DNA of 64,000 nt from UBA1351 sp964627665 (lineage in GTDB: Bacteria > Bacillota > Clostridia > Lachnospirales > Vallitaleaceae), in contig CAZVKG010000003.1 in assembly GCA_964627665.1 (NCBI GenBank), positions 1 to 64,000 of the forward strand. Reading direction: 5' to 3'. Shown here one piece after another: positions 34,905 to 44,426 of the stretch. The notes under the pieces are model-generated. The model searched no databases. It was given only the letters and a program-made list of their open reading frames with translations, and was not told the DNA's origin. Position 1 is the first letter of the stretch; each line of letters starts with the position of its first letter. The position numbers were made by a program, and so were the translations under genes.

Positions 34905-37295
34905 CTATTTTCTTAGTGTAACCCCTAATTCAAACTCTAAGCCTTTAAGAATTTTGTCCATAGCTTTAGCGACTTCTTTTTCACTTAAGGTATGATCTTT
35001 TGCTCTAAACGTTAATGCATAAGCGACAGATTTATATCCTTCTTCAATTTGTTCACCTTGGTAGACATCAAATAGTTTGTAGCCTTCAAGAATTTGTCCG
35101 CCACGTTGTCGAATGTAAAACTCTATCTGTCCTACTAAAATATCTTCTTTAACTAACAAAGCTAAGTCTCTATGCATTGCAGGATACTTTGCTACCGGTT
35201 CATATTCCCTAGTTAATTTTGCAATCTTAGTTAAGTTTTCAATATTAACAAGGCCAATATAGCTTCGTTCACCAAGATCATACTGTTCGGTTGTATCCGG
35301 ATGAACTTCACCTAAGTATCCTAATTCCATGTCATTATACATGATTTTTGCACGACGACCCGGATGTAAGAAAGGGAATTCAATATCAGCTTCATATGTA
35401 TATCCATCAACAATTCCAAGTCGGTTTAACAAGGTTTCTATAATCCCTTTGATGTCAAAAAAATCGGTATCTCCATAGGCTCCTATTGTTAAAAATTCTG
35501 CTTCAACAGGGTAATCTTTAAGGGGTAATGCCTTGGGTACATATGTTTTGCCTAATTCATATAATCGTACATTTTCATTTCGACGATTATAGTTTGTTGC
35601 TAACACATTAAGCATTCCGTTTACTGTTAATGTACGCATCACTGAGAAATCTTCACCTAGCGGATTAGATATTGTTACATATTGATGTAAGGGATGATCT
35701 TTATCTATACCAAGTTTATCATAAGCTTTGGGACTTTCAAAAGAATAACTCATCGATTCACTTATTCCGCATGCTTCCATAATCTGCTTGGTAATGTCTT
35801 CGATTTTTTGCTTCTTATTCTTCTTACCGACAGTCGGTGTACCCGATTCAAGCGTTGTTGGAATTTTATCATAACCGTACAATCGTGCAACTTCTTCCGC
35901 TAAATCAGCAATCCCGACAACATCCGATCTAAACGTTGGAATAACCACTGTTTTGACGTCTTTTTCTACAACAAAATCTAATCGTTGGAAAATATCAATC
36001 ATCTCATCTTCTGACAGTTGAATCCCGATAATCTGGTTGATACGATCCACATCATAGGCAATACGTGTTACATCACGAACAACCGGATATTCATCAATGA
36101 TCCCTTCCATAACTTTTCCGGCACCTAGGCTATCAATTAATTGACACGCACGTTCCATTGCAATCTCCGCAAGATTTGGATCCAAATGTTTTTCAAATTT
36201 TGTTGAAGCATCCGAACGTAATCCGAGTTTTTTTGATCCTTTGCGAATATTCGTACCGTTAAAAGTGGCTGCTTCAAAGAAAATGGTTTTTGTTGTCTCT
36301 TGTACCTTTGTTGCTTGTCCTCCCATAATCCCTGCAAGTCCAATAGCTTTTTCTTTATCTGCGATTACCGTAATGGATGAATCTAATTGCCGCTTTACAC
36401 CATCTAAAGTTTCTAAAACTTCGTCATCTTGCGCCGGACGAACATGGATTTCATTAAAATCAAGTAAATCCAAATCGTAAGCATGCATAGGCTGTCCCAT
36501 CTCTTGCATAACAAAGTTCGTTATATCGACAATATTATTAATGGGACGAATGCCACAAGAACGTAAACGATCTTTTAACCATTTTGGTGATTCTTGAATA
36601 TTAACTTCTGTAATCACCTTTCCTACAAATCGATAACATCGATCTGTATCTTCAATAACAACCTTCATCTTCTCATTAATATCTCCGGGATAAGGTGTAT
36701 ATTGAATCGTTGGCATATTAAAGGGTTTGTTCAGCGTTGCAGCAGCCTCTCTTGCTATACCAATTACACTAAATGAATCTGAACGATTCGATGTCACCTC
36801 ATATTCAACAACAACATCGCCTAAACCAAATAAGGGCTTTGCATCACTCCCAAGTTCTTTGGGTTCACTAAATAGATATATACCATGTTCAGGCGCCTCT
36901 GAAAAGTCTTCACGAGATAATCCAAGTTCTTCAACAGAACACATCATACCATTTGATTCTTCTCCACGAAGTTTTCCTTTTTTTATCTTAAGGCCTTCTG
37001 CTAGCTCGGCTCCCGGAAGTGCAACCGGTACGTAATCACCTTCCGAAATATTGTCTGCACCTGTCACAATTTGTATCACTTCATCACCGACATCTACTTT
37101 TGTTACAACGAGTTTATCTGCATCCGGATGTGACCGAATCTCTAGAATTTTTCCTACAACCACATTTGTAATTTCTCGACCTAATTCTTCATAGGTTTCT
37201 ACATTTGTCCCTGACATTGTCATTGCGTCGCAAAATGTATCGATGTCCCAATCCACATCAACATATTCACGTAACCACTTCATTGAAATGTTCAT
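34905..37295 (-). CDS. pheT: Phenylalanyl-tRNA synthetase beta subunit
   Basis: Forms the (alpha-beta)2 enzyme that charges tRNA-Phe. The 796 residues follow the standard order: tRNA-binding OB-fold near 40-155 (HPDADKLVVTKVDVG), B3/B4 editing domain (about 210-390), B5, catalytic-like core, and the C-terminal anticodon-binding domain (PAMHRDLALLVKEDI near 705 onwards). Complete, no truncation. Follows pheS by 20 bases with a GGAGG site; regulated with it by the T-box leader. Confidence 0.97.
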   Translation of the reverse strand: MNISMKWLREYVDVDWDIDTFCDAMTMSGTNVETYEELGREITNVVVGKILEIRSHPDADKLVVTKVDVGDEVIQIVTGADNISEGDYVPVALPGAELAEGLKIKKGKLRGEESNGMMCSVEELGLSREDFSEAPEHGIYLFSEPKELGSDAKPLFGLGDVVVEYEVTSNRSDSFSVIGIAREAAATLNKPFNMPTIQYTPYPGDINEKMKVVIEDTDRCYRFVGKVITEVNIQESPKWLKDRLRSCGIRPINNIVDITNFVMQEMGQPMHAYDLDLLDFNEIHVRPAQDDEVLETLDGVKRQLDSSITVIADKEKAIGLAGIMGGQATKVQETTKTIFFEAATFNGTNIRKGSKKLGLRSDASTKFEKHLDPNLAEIAMERACQLIDSLGAGKVMEGIIDEYPVVRDVTRIAYDVDRINQIIGIQLSEDEMIDIFQRLDFVVEKDVKTVVIPTFRSDVVGIADLAEEVARLYGYDKIPTTLESGTPTVGKKNKKQKIEDITKQIMEACGISESMSYSFESPKAYDKLGIDKDHPLHQYVTISNPLGEDFSVMRTLTVNGMLNVLATNYNRRNENVRLYELGKTYVPKALPLKDYPVEAEFLTIGAYGDTDFFDIKGIIETLLNRLGIVDGYTYEADIEFPFLHPGRRAKIMYNDMELGYLGEVHPDTTEQYDLGERSYIGLVNIENLTKIAKLTREYEPVAKYPAMHRDLALLVKEDILVGQIEFYIRQRGGQILEGYKLFDVYQGEQIEEGYKSVAYALTFRAKDHTLSEKEVAKAMDKILKGLEFELGVTLRK

Positions 37296-37315
37296 AATCT
37301 ACCTCCGTCTATTAT

Positions 37316-38335
37316 CTAAAACTGTTTTAAAAACCGTATATCATTTTCATAGAACAAGCGTAAGTCTTCAATACCGTAGCGAAGCATTGTAATTCGCTCA
37401 AGTCCCATTCCAAAAGCAAAACCACTATACTCCTTGGGATCAATTCCTGACATTTCAAGCACTCTAGGATGTACCATACCGCAGCCTAAAATTTCAATCC
37501 AACCGGTTCCTTTACACACTTTACATCCTTCTCCACCACACATAACGCAGGAAATATCCATTTCCGCACTCGGTTCAGTAAATGGGAAAAAATGTGGTCT
37601 GAATTTTGCTTTGACTGAATCACCATACAATTCTTTAATAAAAACTTCAAGAGCGCCTTTTAAATCACCCATAGTAATGTTTTTATCGATAACTAAGCCT
37701 TCGATTTGATGAAAAACCGGTGAATGGGTTGCATCCACTTCATCGGATCGAAAAACCCGTCCGGGAGCAATAATACGAATGGGTGGTTTTGAATTTTCCA
37801 TTACATGCACCTGAACTGGAGACGTTGCCGTTCGCAACATCATGTCTTCATTAATATAGAAGGTATCTTGTTCATCTTTTGCCGGATGCTCTTCCGGGAT
37901 ATTTAATGCATCAAAGTTATAATATGCACTCTCAATCTCCGGGCCTTCCGCAATAGAATATCCCATTCCTATAAAGATATCTTTAATATCATCAAGAACA
38001 ATTGACATTGGATGGCGATGCCCTAACTCAACTTTTTTTGCCGGTAAGGTTATGTCAATAACCTCTTTTTTCAATTGAATCTCACGTTGTTTACGGGCAA
38101 TTACTTCTTTGGCTTGCTCAAGAGCCTCTTCGATTTCACTCCGCACCTCATTAGCCATCTTTCCTACAAGTGGACGTTCTTCATTTGATAAGTCTTTCAT
38201 TCCACGTAAAACATTTGTCAACTCACCTTTTTTTCCTAATATTGAGATACGCACATCATCTAACTTCTTTAAATCCGTTGATGCTTGTATTGATTCAACT
38301 GCTTTTGCTTTAATTTCGTTCAGTTTATTTTGCAT
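37316..38335 (-). CDS. pheS: Phenylalanyl-tRNA synthetase alpha subunit
   Basis: Catalytic subunit of the Phe-tRNA ligase. An N-terminal coiled-coil arm (about 1-85) binds tRNA; the class II core has motif 2 PGRVFRSDEVDATHSPVFHQ (about 195-214) and motif 3 GFAFGMGLERITMLRYG near the end. CVMCGGEGCKVCKGTGW near 260 is the common cysteine-rich insertion. Ribosome site GAAAGGAG. First gene of pheST. Confidence 0.97.
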   Translation of the reverse strand: MQNKLNEIKAKAVESIQASTDLKKLDDVRISILGKKGELTNVLRGMKDLSNEERPLVGKMANEVRSEIEEALEQAKEVIARKQREIQLKKEVIDITLPAKKVELGHRHPMSIVLDDIKDIFIGMGYSIAEGPEIESAYYNFDALNIPEEHPAKDEQDTFYINEDMMLRTATSPVQVHVMENSKPPIRIIAPGRVFRSDEVDATHSPVFHQIEGLVIDKNITMGDLKGALEVFIKELYGDSVKAKFRPHFFPFTEPSAEMDISCVMCGGEGCKVCKGTGWIEILGCGMVHPRVLEMSGIDPKEYSGFAFGMGLERITMLRYGIEDLRLFYENDIRFLKQF

Positions 38336-38396
38336 GATTGACTCCTTTCAAAATTCATTTTCTTTTAAATGTATGGCATCATTCGCTTTATTGAGC

Positions 38397-38648
38397 ACAA
38401 AAAAATCCCCATCCCAATAAGGGACCGAGATACGGCGGTACCACCCTTGTTTTCGCATTACCGAACACTTAGGAATCACTTAACGCGTGAATAACGATAG
38501 ACTTACAAAAGCAACTGCTTCTTCAGTACTATGGCTCGTGTGGGAAGTTCAACATATATAGGAACATAAAGACGTTTACAGCCTGTGGCGTCTTCTCTCT
38601 GGATGAAAATATAGGTTTACTTAAGCACATTCATTGCCTTTGACATTA
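38397..38648 (-). promoter_or_regulatory. Phenylalanine T-box leader of pheST
   Basis: On the minus strand: Stem I with AGAGAG and GCTG distal motif, a specifier loop GAAC-TTC with the Phe codon TTC at 38544-38546, the T-box AGGGTGGTACCGCCG (about 38431-38445), and a terminator hairpin of about ten pairs with one mismatch, closing on a run of T at 38399-38405. Uncharged tRNA-Phe should stabilise the antiterminator and let pheST be read. This explains the whole gap 38336-38677. Confidence 0.92.
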
Positions 38649-38653
38649 ATCAT

Positions 38654-38681
38654 ATAATACCATATTCAAACCCAATGTCAA
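38654..38681 (-). promoter_or_regulatory. Promoter of pheST
   Basis: TTGACA (38676-38681) and TATTAT (38654-38659) with a 16-base spacer. The -35 box overlaps the stop codon of the upstream gene on the same strand. Confidence 0.75.
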
Positions 38682-39517
38682 TGTTTTTTTGTGATTTTTG
38701 CTTTTGCTATAAAAGCTTCTTCTGTATATTGAAGTGTTTCTTTATCTGCCGTGATGATATAAAAGAAATAACTAATACGTTCAATATCATCATAATGAAG
38801 ATAGATACGTCCAAACCCTTCAATATCTTCAAACGATTCTTTATTCTCTAATTGAATCGGCGGCTTTCCATATTGAATGTATGCCATATAATCGCGTTCA
38901 TATTGATGCCACATCCCATCCATCTGAATCGTCGCATCAAAAACGATAAATTCACGTCCATCGATCTCCATAACTTTTTCATTATTTTCTATTGTATATT
39001 CAAGCTCCGGTTCGACATGACCAATACTGCTATAGACCAGATGTTTTAAGTCAAAATCCGTAATTTTTGTAATTGCTTCTATGTCCGGCTTTTGGTCTGT
39101 ACTTAATCCATAAATTTCTTCAGAATCTTTGTAACGAATGGCATATGCGCCATAAAACGTACTATAAAATGGTGAGTTTTGATTATAAAGGCTTGATGCA
39201 CCTTGCTTCATATCAAATGCACCAAAATTATAATATATGGTTAAATCTATAGACTCTCCCATATAACGACTAAAAGCTTCCGAGGCATCAAATGCAATAA
39301 CAAAAGGAAAATAGTCTTTTTTCCATGTTACCAAGCCGCCCTGAAGTTGAATCTGAATCTCTTCTTCATATAAAAAAGATTCACGTTCATGCATTTGACT
39401 ATAGACAAACATAATTGTATAACTTTTTAAAATAGGAAAAATGGAACTATTTATTAGTAAAAGGGTCAGGGTCACTATAAAAAGTACAATTTTCATCCAC
39501 CGTTTAAACCAAGTCAT
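38678..39517 (-). CDS. Exported or membrane-anchored protein of unknown function
   Basis: A 279-residue protein. Residues 1-10 are basic (MTWFKRWMK), 11-37 form one membrane helix, and the rest should lie outside the cell. The outer part is rich in aromatic and acidic residues, with no cysteine and no motif I can assign. Only one membrane helix and no lipobox, so it is probably an anchored surface protein. It has its own promoter and AGAGGA ribosome site and is monocistronic. I do not recognise the family. Confidence 0.72.
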   Translation of the reverse strand: MTWFKRWMKIVLFIVTLTLLLINSSIFPILKSYTIMFVYSQMHERESFLYEEEIQIQLQGGLVTWKKDYFPFVIAFDASEAFSRYMGESIDLTIYYNFGAFDMKQGASSLYNQNSPFYSTFYGAYAIRYKDSEEIYGLSTDQKPDIEAITKITDFDLKHLVYSSIGHVEPELEYTIENNEKVMEIDGREFIVFDATIQMDGMWHQYERDYMAYIQYGKPPIQLENKESFEDIEGFGRIYLHYDDIERISYFFYIITADKETLQYTEEAFIAKAKITKKH

Positions 39518-39547
39518 ATCCTCTTCCTCATTTCATTTTATGACTCG

Positions 39548-39577
39548 ATTATATCATCATAATAGCAGTAGCGTCAA
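39548..39577 (-). promoter_or_regulatory. Promoter of the exported unknown gene
   Basis: TTGACG (39572-39577) and TATAAT (39548-39553) with an 18-base spacer on the minus strand. Confidence 0.65.
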
Positions 39578-39672
39578 AAAAGGATAAGAAAAAAATAGAA
39601 TTTTACGCTTTTTTGCAAGTTTACACTTCATAAATTTTAATATTCATTTTATATTTTTTTGGCAATATTTTT

Positions 39673-39749
39673 GTAGTTCTTTATAGAACCACTTTTCTTA
39701 AACCTTTATTTCAAAGGGTTTGTTTGGTATTGATAAGTGTTATCAATAC
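39673..39749. promoter_or_regulatory. Three inverted repeats upstream of gltB, one Fur/PerR-like
   Basis: GTTCT/AGAAC (39676-39689), a bulged AAACC-TTT repeat (39700-39721) and a perfect 10-bp palindrome GTATTGATAA/TTATCAATAC around GTG (39727-39749). The core of the last, TGATAAGTGTTATCA, fits 12 of the 14 fixed positions of the Fur consensus TGATAATnATTATCA. They lie between two divergent promoters, 60 or more bases upstream of the gltB -35 box. The remainder of the gap 39518-39891 is AT-rich and featureless apart from the promoters. Confidence 0.5.
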
Positions 39750-39811
39750 ATATATCTATTTTAACTCCTCTTATTTTTGCAACTCATAGATAGATTTCTT
39801 TCATTTTTTTA

Positions 39812-39840
39812 TTGAATCCACGCTAGCAATATGCTATAAT
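39812..39840 (+). promoter_or_regulatory. Promoter of gltBD
   Basis: TTGAAT (39812-39817) and TATAAT (39835-39840) with a 17-base spacer, about 50 bases before the gltB start codon. Confidence 0.8.
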
Positions 39841-39891
39841 CACTACATAGAATAGTTTATAAAAGTTTATCATGAATTAGGAGGAATTATA

Positions 39892-42800
39892 ATGAAGAAT
39901 TCTTACGGTTTGCCTCCAAAGCAGGGTCTCTACGATCCGGTAATGGAAAAAGACAATTGTGGTGTTGGCTTTGTTGCTCACATCAAAGGGCAAAAATCAC
40001 ATAGCATTGTAGAACAAGGTGTACAAATTCTTGCTAATCTACATCATAGAGGCGCTGTTGGTGCCGATCCAAACACTGGCGACGGAGCAGGTATATTAAT
40101 CCAAATCCCTCACCAATTTCTTGTAAAGAAAACATCTGAACTTGGCTTCCAACTTCCAAATGAAGGCGACTATGGTGTGGGTATGATTTTTTTACCACAA
40201 GAGCCCAATGCCCGCTATTTTTGCGAGGGTATCTGTGAACGTGTAATAGATGAAGAAAACCTTCAGCTAATCGGTTGGAGAAATGTGCCTCAAAATATTG
40301 AAGCCTGTGGACTAACAGCTGCCGGAACTCGCCCCGTCGTACATCAGCTCTTTATTCATCGTGGCGATTATACCCCCGTTCAGTTCGAACGTAAATTATA
40401 TATTGTGCGAAAACTTATTGAAAAGGCTATTCGCCAAGCAAATCACAAATATACAGAAGCCTTTTATGTATGTAGCCTTTCTTCACAAACACTGATTTAT
40501 AAAGGTCAGCTTCTGGCTTTCCAAATCCCTGAGTTTTTCGAAGATCTAAATGATAAAGATATGGTCAGCGCAATAGCACTTGTTCATCAACGTTATTCGA
40601 CCAATACATTTCCATCATGGGATCGCGCTCAACCCTTCCGTTATCTAGCACATAATGGCGAGATTAACACACTAAGAGGTAATGTTAATTGGATGAACGC
40701 ACGTGAAGGGATTTTAGAATCCGATCAATTTGGTGATGAAATCACAAAGATTTTTCCAATCATCGAACCGGAGGGTTCTGATTCAGCTAATCTTGACAAT
40801 GCTTTAGAACTTTTAATTGCTAGTGGCAAATCTATTGCCCATGCTATGAGTATTTTGATTCCTGAAGCTTGGCAAGGTTATGACGCTATGGACGAAGACA
40901 AAAAAAGTTATTATGAATATCATGCAGGATTGATGGAACCATGGGACGGTCCTGCAGCTGTTGCTTTTACTGATGGAACTCAAATCGGTGCTGTCTTAGA
41001 CCGTAACGGACTCCGCCCTGCAAGATATGTCATCACAAATGATGATTTAGTTGTAATGGCATCTGAAACAGGCGTTATTCCATTTAATAGCGAGCAAGTT
41101 GTAAAGCGTGGACGCTTAAAGCCAGGCCGAATGTTCTTAATTGATACCAAAGAGGGACGGATTATCTCTGATGACGAAGTTAAAAAAACCTTAACGAATA
41201 AAAAACCCTATAAAGCATGGATTGATCGTAATAAGCTTACACTTAACGATTTTGAATTGCCACATAAGATTATTCCTCTCGGCGAACATCGATTATTACA
41301 ATATCAAAAAGTGTTTGGTTATACTGAAGAAGAGCTCAAAAAAGTCATCGCTCCAATGGCGACTGTAGGTAAAGAAGCTATTGGTTCAATGGGGAATGAC
41401 GCTTCTCTTGCTGTTCTATCCGAGAAACCACAACTTCTTTACAATTATTTCAAACAACTTTTTGCACAGGTTACCAATCCGCCCATTGATCCGATTCGGG
41501 AAAAACTTGTTATGTCAAACATTCAACTCCTCGGTGATCGCGGCAATCTTCTAGGAGAACTTGATGAAGAAGAAAACATTAACTTCATTGAATTAAAACA
41601 GCCCATTCTTAATAATGGAAACTTTGAAAAACTTGTGCATATTGAGCACAAAGATTTTAGATCAATAAAAATACCTACTTTATATACTGTTACTGAAGGC
41701 GGTCAAGGATTAAAAAGAGCCCTTGATAAACTAAATCAACAAGTCGTTGAAGCCATTGATGAAGGATATAACATTATTATTTTATCTGATAGGGGAACTG
41801 AAAAATATGATGCACCTATCCCTAGCTTGTTAGCTTCAGCTAGTGTCCATCATCATTTGATTCGCAAAAAATTACGTACAAAAGTCGATATTATTTCCGA
41901 AACAGGGGACGCACGTGACGTCATGCATATGGCATTGCTTATTGGCTATGGTGTTGACGCCATTAATCCTTATGTTGCATTAGATAGTATTGATAAATTA
42001 ATTGAGTCCAATTTATATGTTGACAATAGTAATATAACCGTTTCTCAAGCACAAGAAAACTATATTAATGCCCTTAGCAATGGTTTATTGAAAATTTATT
42101 CAAAGATGGGCATCGGTACACTACAATCCTATCATGGCGCCCAAATATTTGAAGCTGTAGGTATTGATTCAGATACTGTAAACACCTATTTCCCAGGTAC
42201 GGTTTCTCGAATTGAAGGTATTGACCTTGATATTATTGCCAAAGAAGTCTCTAACCGTCATCGTTATGCCTTTAATCCATTTAGAAATCCGTATCCAAAT
42301 TTGCTTGAAGGTGGTAATATTCAATGGCGTCGTGGTGGTGAAAATCACCTGTTCAATCCAGAGACTATTCATAAGTTACAGCACTCATGTCGAACAAATG
42401 ATTACCGTCTATTTAAAGAATACTCAACACATATTAACGAACAAGCAACGCGCTTAAATACAATTCGTGGTTTATTAAAGTTTAAACCTTCAACACCTAT
42501 TTCAATTGATGAAGTCGAACCTATTGAAAATATATTAAAGCGCTTCTCAACCGGTGCCATGTCCTTTGGTTCATTAAGCAAGGAGGCGCATGAAAACCTT
42601 GCACGTGCTATGAATCAAATCGGCGGAAAGTCTAATTCTGGTGAAGGTGGCGAATCTAGTGATCGACTGTATGATGATCACACACGTAGTTCCATTAAAC
42701 AAGTTGCATCCGGCCGTTTCGGAGTTAATGCAGAGTATTTAGTCAACTGTACTGAACTACAAATCAAAATGGCTCAAGGTGCAAAACCTGGTGAAGGTGG

Positions 42801-44415
42801 TCACCTTCCAGGTCATAAGGTAACTGAAGCGATTGCTAAAGTCCGTAACTCAACCCCTGGTATTGATTTGATTTCCCCTCCTCCACACCATGATATTTAT
42901 TCCATTGAAGATTTAGCGCAATTGATTTATGACCTTAAAAACATTAATCCAGATGCTCGAATCAATGTTAAGCTTGTCTCTGAAGTCGGTGTTGGTACTG
43001 TTGCAACCGGGGTATCTAAAGCACATGCAGATGTTGTTCTTATCTCCGGTCATGATGGTGGTACAGGCGCCGCTCCCATTAGTTCAATAAAGTATGCCGG
43101 ACTTCCATGGGAACTGGGTCTAGCTGAAACACAGCAAACACTTCTCATGAACGATTTAAGAGGTCGTATTGTTGTTCAAGCCGACGGTCAACTTAAAACC
43201 GGTCGTGATGTTGCCATTGCAGCACTCCTTGGCGCTGAAGAATTTGGTTTTGCAACTGCAGCTTTAGTGGTTAGTGGATGTATCATGATGCGAAAATGTC
43301 AAAACAACACCTGCCCCGTTGGTGTTGCAACGCAAGATCCTGAACTTCGAAAGAATTTTGTCGGAAAGCCCGAACATGTTATCAGCTTCTTTACCTTTAT
43401 TGCTCAAGAACTTCGCGAATATATGGCAGAACTTGGTTTTAGAAGTATTGAAGAAATGGTCGGTCGTGTCGATTTATTAGAGCCAAATAAAGATGTACTA
43501 AACTGGAAGTCATCAAAAATTGACTTCAGTAAAATACTCTATAATCCTGAACTTCCAAAACGCATTGCACGTCGATGTATTGCAAAACAAGATCATGGAC
43601 TTGATACAATTCTAGATCGTACACTCATCGCAGATGCAAAGGGCGCTCTTGAAAACGGTCTTAAAATACAAAACACTTACCCTATTCGTAATATCCATCG
43701 AACAGTTGGAGCTATGTTGGCCGGTGAAATTACGAAGAAAACAAAGGGTAAGTTCTTACCTGAAGACACTATTCATTATAAATTCGAGGGTTCTGCCGGT
43801 CAATCCTTTGGTTGTTTTGCAACACCGGGTATGACCTTTGAACTTGAAGGTGATTGTAATGATTATATGGGCAAAGGACTATCCGGCGGCAAGCTTATTG
43901 TCTATCCACCAAAAGATGCACGCTTTATCCCTGAAGAAAATATTATTGTCGGAAACACTCTCCTCTATGGAGCAACTTCAGGGGAAGTTTATATTAACGG
44001 TATTGCAGGCGAACGTTTTGCCGTACGTAATTCCGGGGCTAAGGCTGTTGTTGAAGGTGTCGGCGATCACGGTTGTGAATACATGACCGGAGGTCTTGCT
44101 GTTATTCTCGGAAAAACCGGACGAAACTTCGGCGCCGGTATGAGTGGCGGTATTGCTTATGTTTTTGATGAAATCGGTGATTTCTCAGATAAACATTGCA
44201 ATCAACAAATTGTTATCAATGAAAAATTAACGGATGCAGAAGATGTTCAACAACTTCGAACATTAATAGAAAATCACTATAAATATACCAATAGTAGCAA
44301 AGCCAAAGAGATTCTTGACCATTTTGAAAGTTATTTGCCAAAATTTGTCAAAGTCATTTCACCGGCTTACAAAAAAATACTCAAAGAAAATGCAGCTAAC
44401 GCTGCTACAGTTTAG
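39892..44415 (+). CDS. gltB: Glutamate synthase large subunit
   Basis: Makes glutamate from glutamine and 2-oxoglutarate. The class II glutaminase domain starts after a short propeptide; the nucleophile is Cys23 in KDNCGVGFVAHIKG. Then come the central domain, the FMN-binding synthase domain (FSTGAMSFGSLSKEAHENLA, HDGGTGAAPISSIKYAG), the 3Fe-4S cysteines in CIMMRKCQNNTCPVG near 1135, and the C-terminal GXGXG beta-helix domain (about 1250-1480). The 1507 residues equal the bacterial norm. AGGAGG precedes the ATG. gltD follows after 11 bases. An Fe-S enzyme, so iron- or redox-linked control of the operon would be sensible. Confidence 0.97.
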   Translation: MKNSYGLPPKQGLYDPVMEKDNCGVGFVAHIKGQKSHSIVEQGVQILANLHHRGAVGADPNTGDGAGILIQIPHQFLVKKTSELGFQLPNEGDYGVGMIFLPQEPNARYFCEGICERVIDEENLQLIGWRNVPQNIEACGLTAAGTRPVVHQLFIHRGDYTPVQFERKLYIVRKLIEKAIRQANHKYTEAFYVCSLSSQTLIYKGQLLAFQIPEFFEDLNDKDMVSAIALVHQRYSTNTFPSWDRAQPFRYLAHNGEINTLRGNVNWMNAREGILESDQFGDEITKIFPIIEPEGSDSANLDNALELLIASGKSIAHAMSILIPEAWQGYDAMDEDKKSYYEYHAGLMEPWDGPAAVAFTDGTQIGAVLDRNGLRPARYVITNDDLVVMASETGVIPFNSEQVVKRGRLKPGRMFLIDTKEGRIISDDEVKKTLTNKKPYKAWIDRNKLTLNDFELPHKIIPLGEHRLLQYQKVFGYTEEELKKVIAPMATVGKEAIGSMGNDASLAVLSEKPQLLYNYFKQLFAQVTNPPIDPIREKLVMSNIQLLGDRGNLLGELDEEENINFIELKQPILNNGNFEKLVHIEHKDFRSIKIPTLYTVTEGGQGLKRALDKLNQQVVEAIDEGYNIIILSDRGTEKYDAPIPSLLASASVHHHLIRKKLRTKVDIISETGDARDVMHMALLIGYGVDAINPYVALDSIDKLIESNLYVDNSNITVSQAQENYINALSNGLLKIYSKMGIGTLQSYHGAQIFEAVGIDSDTVNTYFPGTVSRIEGIDLDIIAKEVSNRHRYAFNPFRNPYPNLLEGGNIQWRRGGENHLFNPETIHKLQHSCRTNDYRLFKEYSTHINEQATRLNTIRGLLKFKPSTPISIDEVEPIENILKRFSTGAMSFGSLSKEAHENLARAMNQIGGKSNSGEGGESSDRLYDDHTRSSIKQVASGRFGVNAEYLVNCTELQIKMAQGAKPGEGGHLPGHKVTEAIAKVRNSTPGIDLISPPPHHDIYSIEDLAQLIYDLKNINPDARINVKLVSEVGVGTVATGVSKAHADVVLISGHDGGTGAAPISSIKYAGLPWELGLAETQQTLLMNDLRGRIVVQADGQLKTGRDVAIAALLGAEEFGFATAALVVSGCIMMRKCQNNTCPVGVATQDPELRKNFVGKPEHVISFFTFIAQELREYMAELGFRSIEEMVGRVDLLEPNKDVLNWKSSKIDFSKILYNPELPKRIARRCIAKQDHGLDTILDRTLIADAKGALENGLKIQNTYPIRNIHRTVGAMLAGEITKKTKGKFLPEDTIHYKFEGSAGQSFGCFATPGMTFELEGDCNDYMGKGLSGGKLIVYPPKDARFIPEENIIVGNTLLYGATSGEVYINGIAGERFAVRNSGAKAVVEGVGDHGCEYMTGGLAVILGKTGRNFGAGMSGGIAYVFDEIGDFSDKHCNQQIVINEKLTDAEDVQQLRTLIENHYKYTNSSKAKEILDHFESYLPKFVKVISPAYKKILKENAANAATV

Positions 44416-44426
44416 GAGGTGACAAC

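Noticed and set aside
38397..38648. CRISPR or other repeat array suggested by short repeated motifs near pheS
   Set aside because: The motifs belong to the stems of a single T-box leader; no regular repeat-spacer pattern occurs here or elsewhere in the window.
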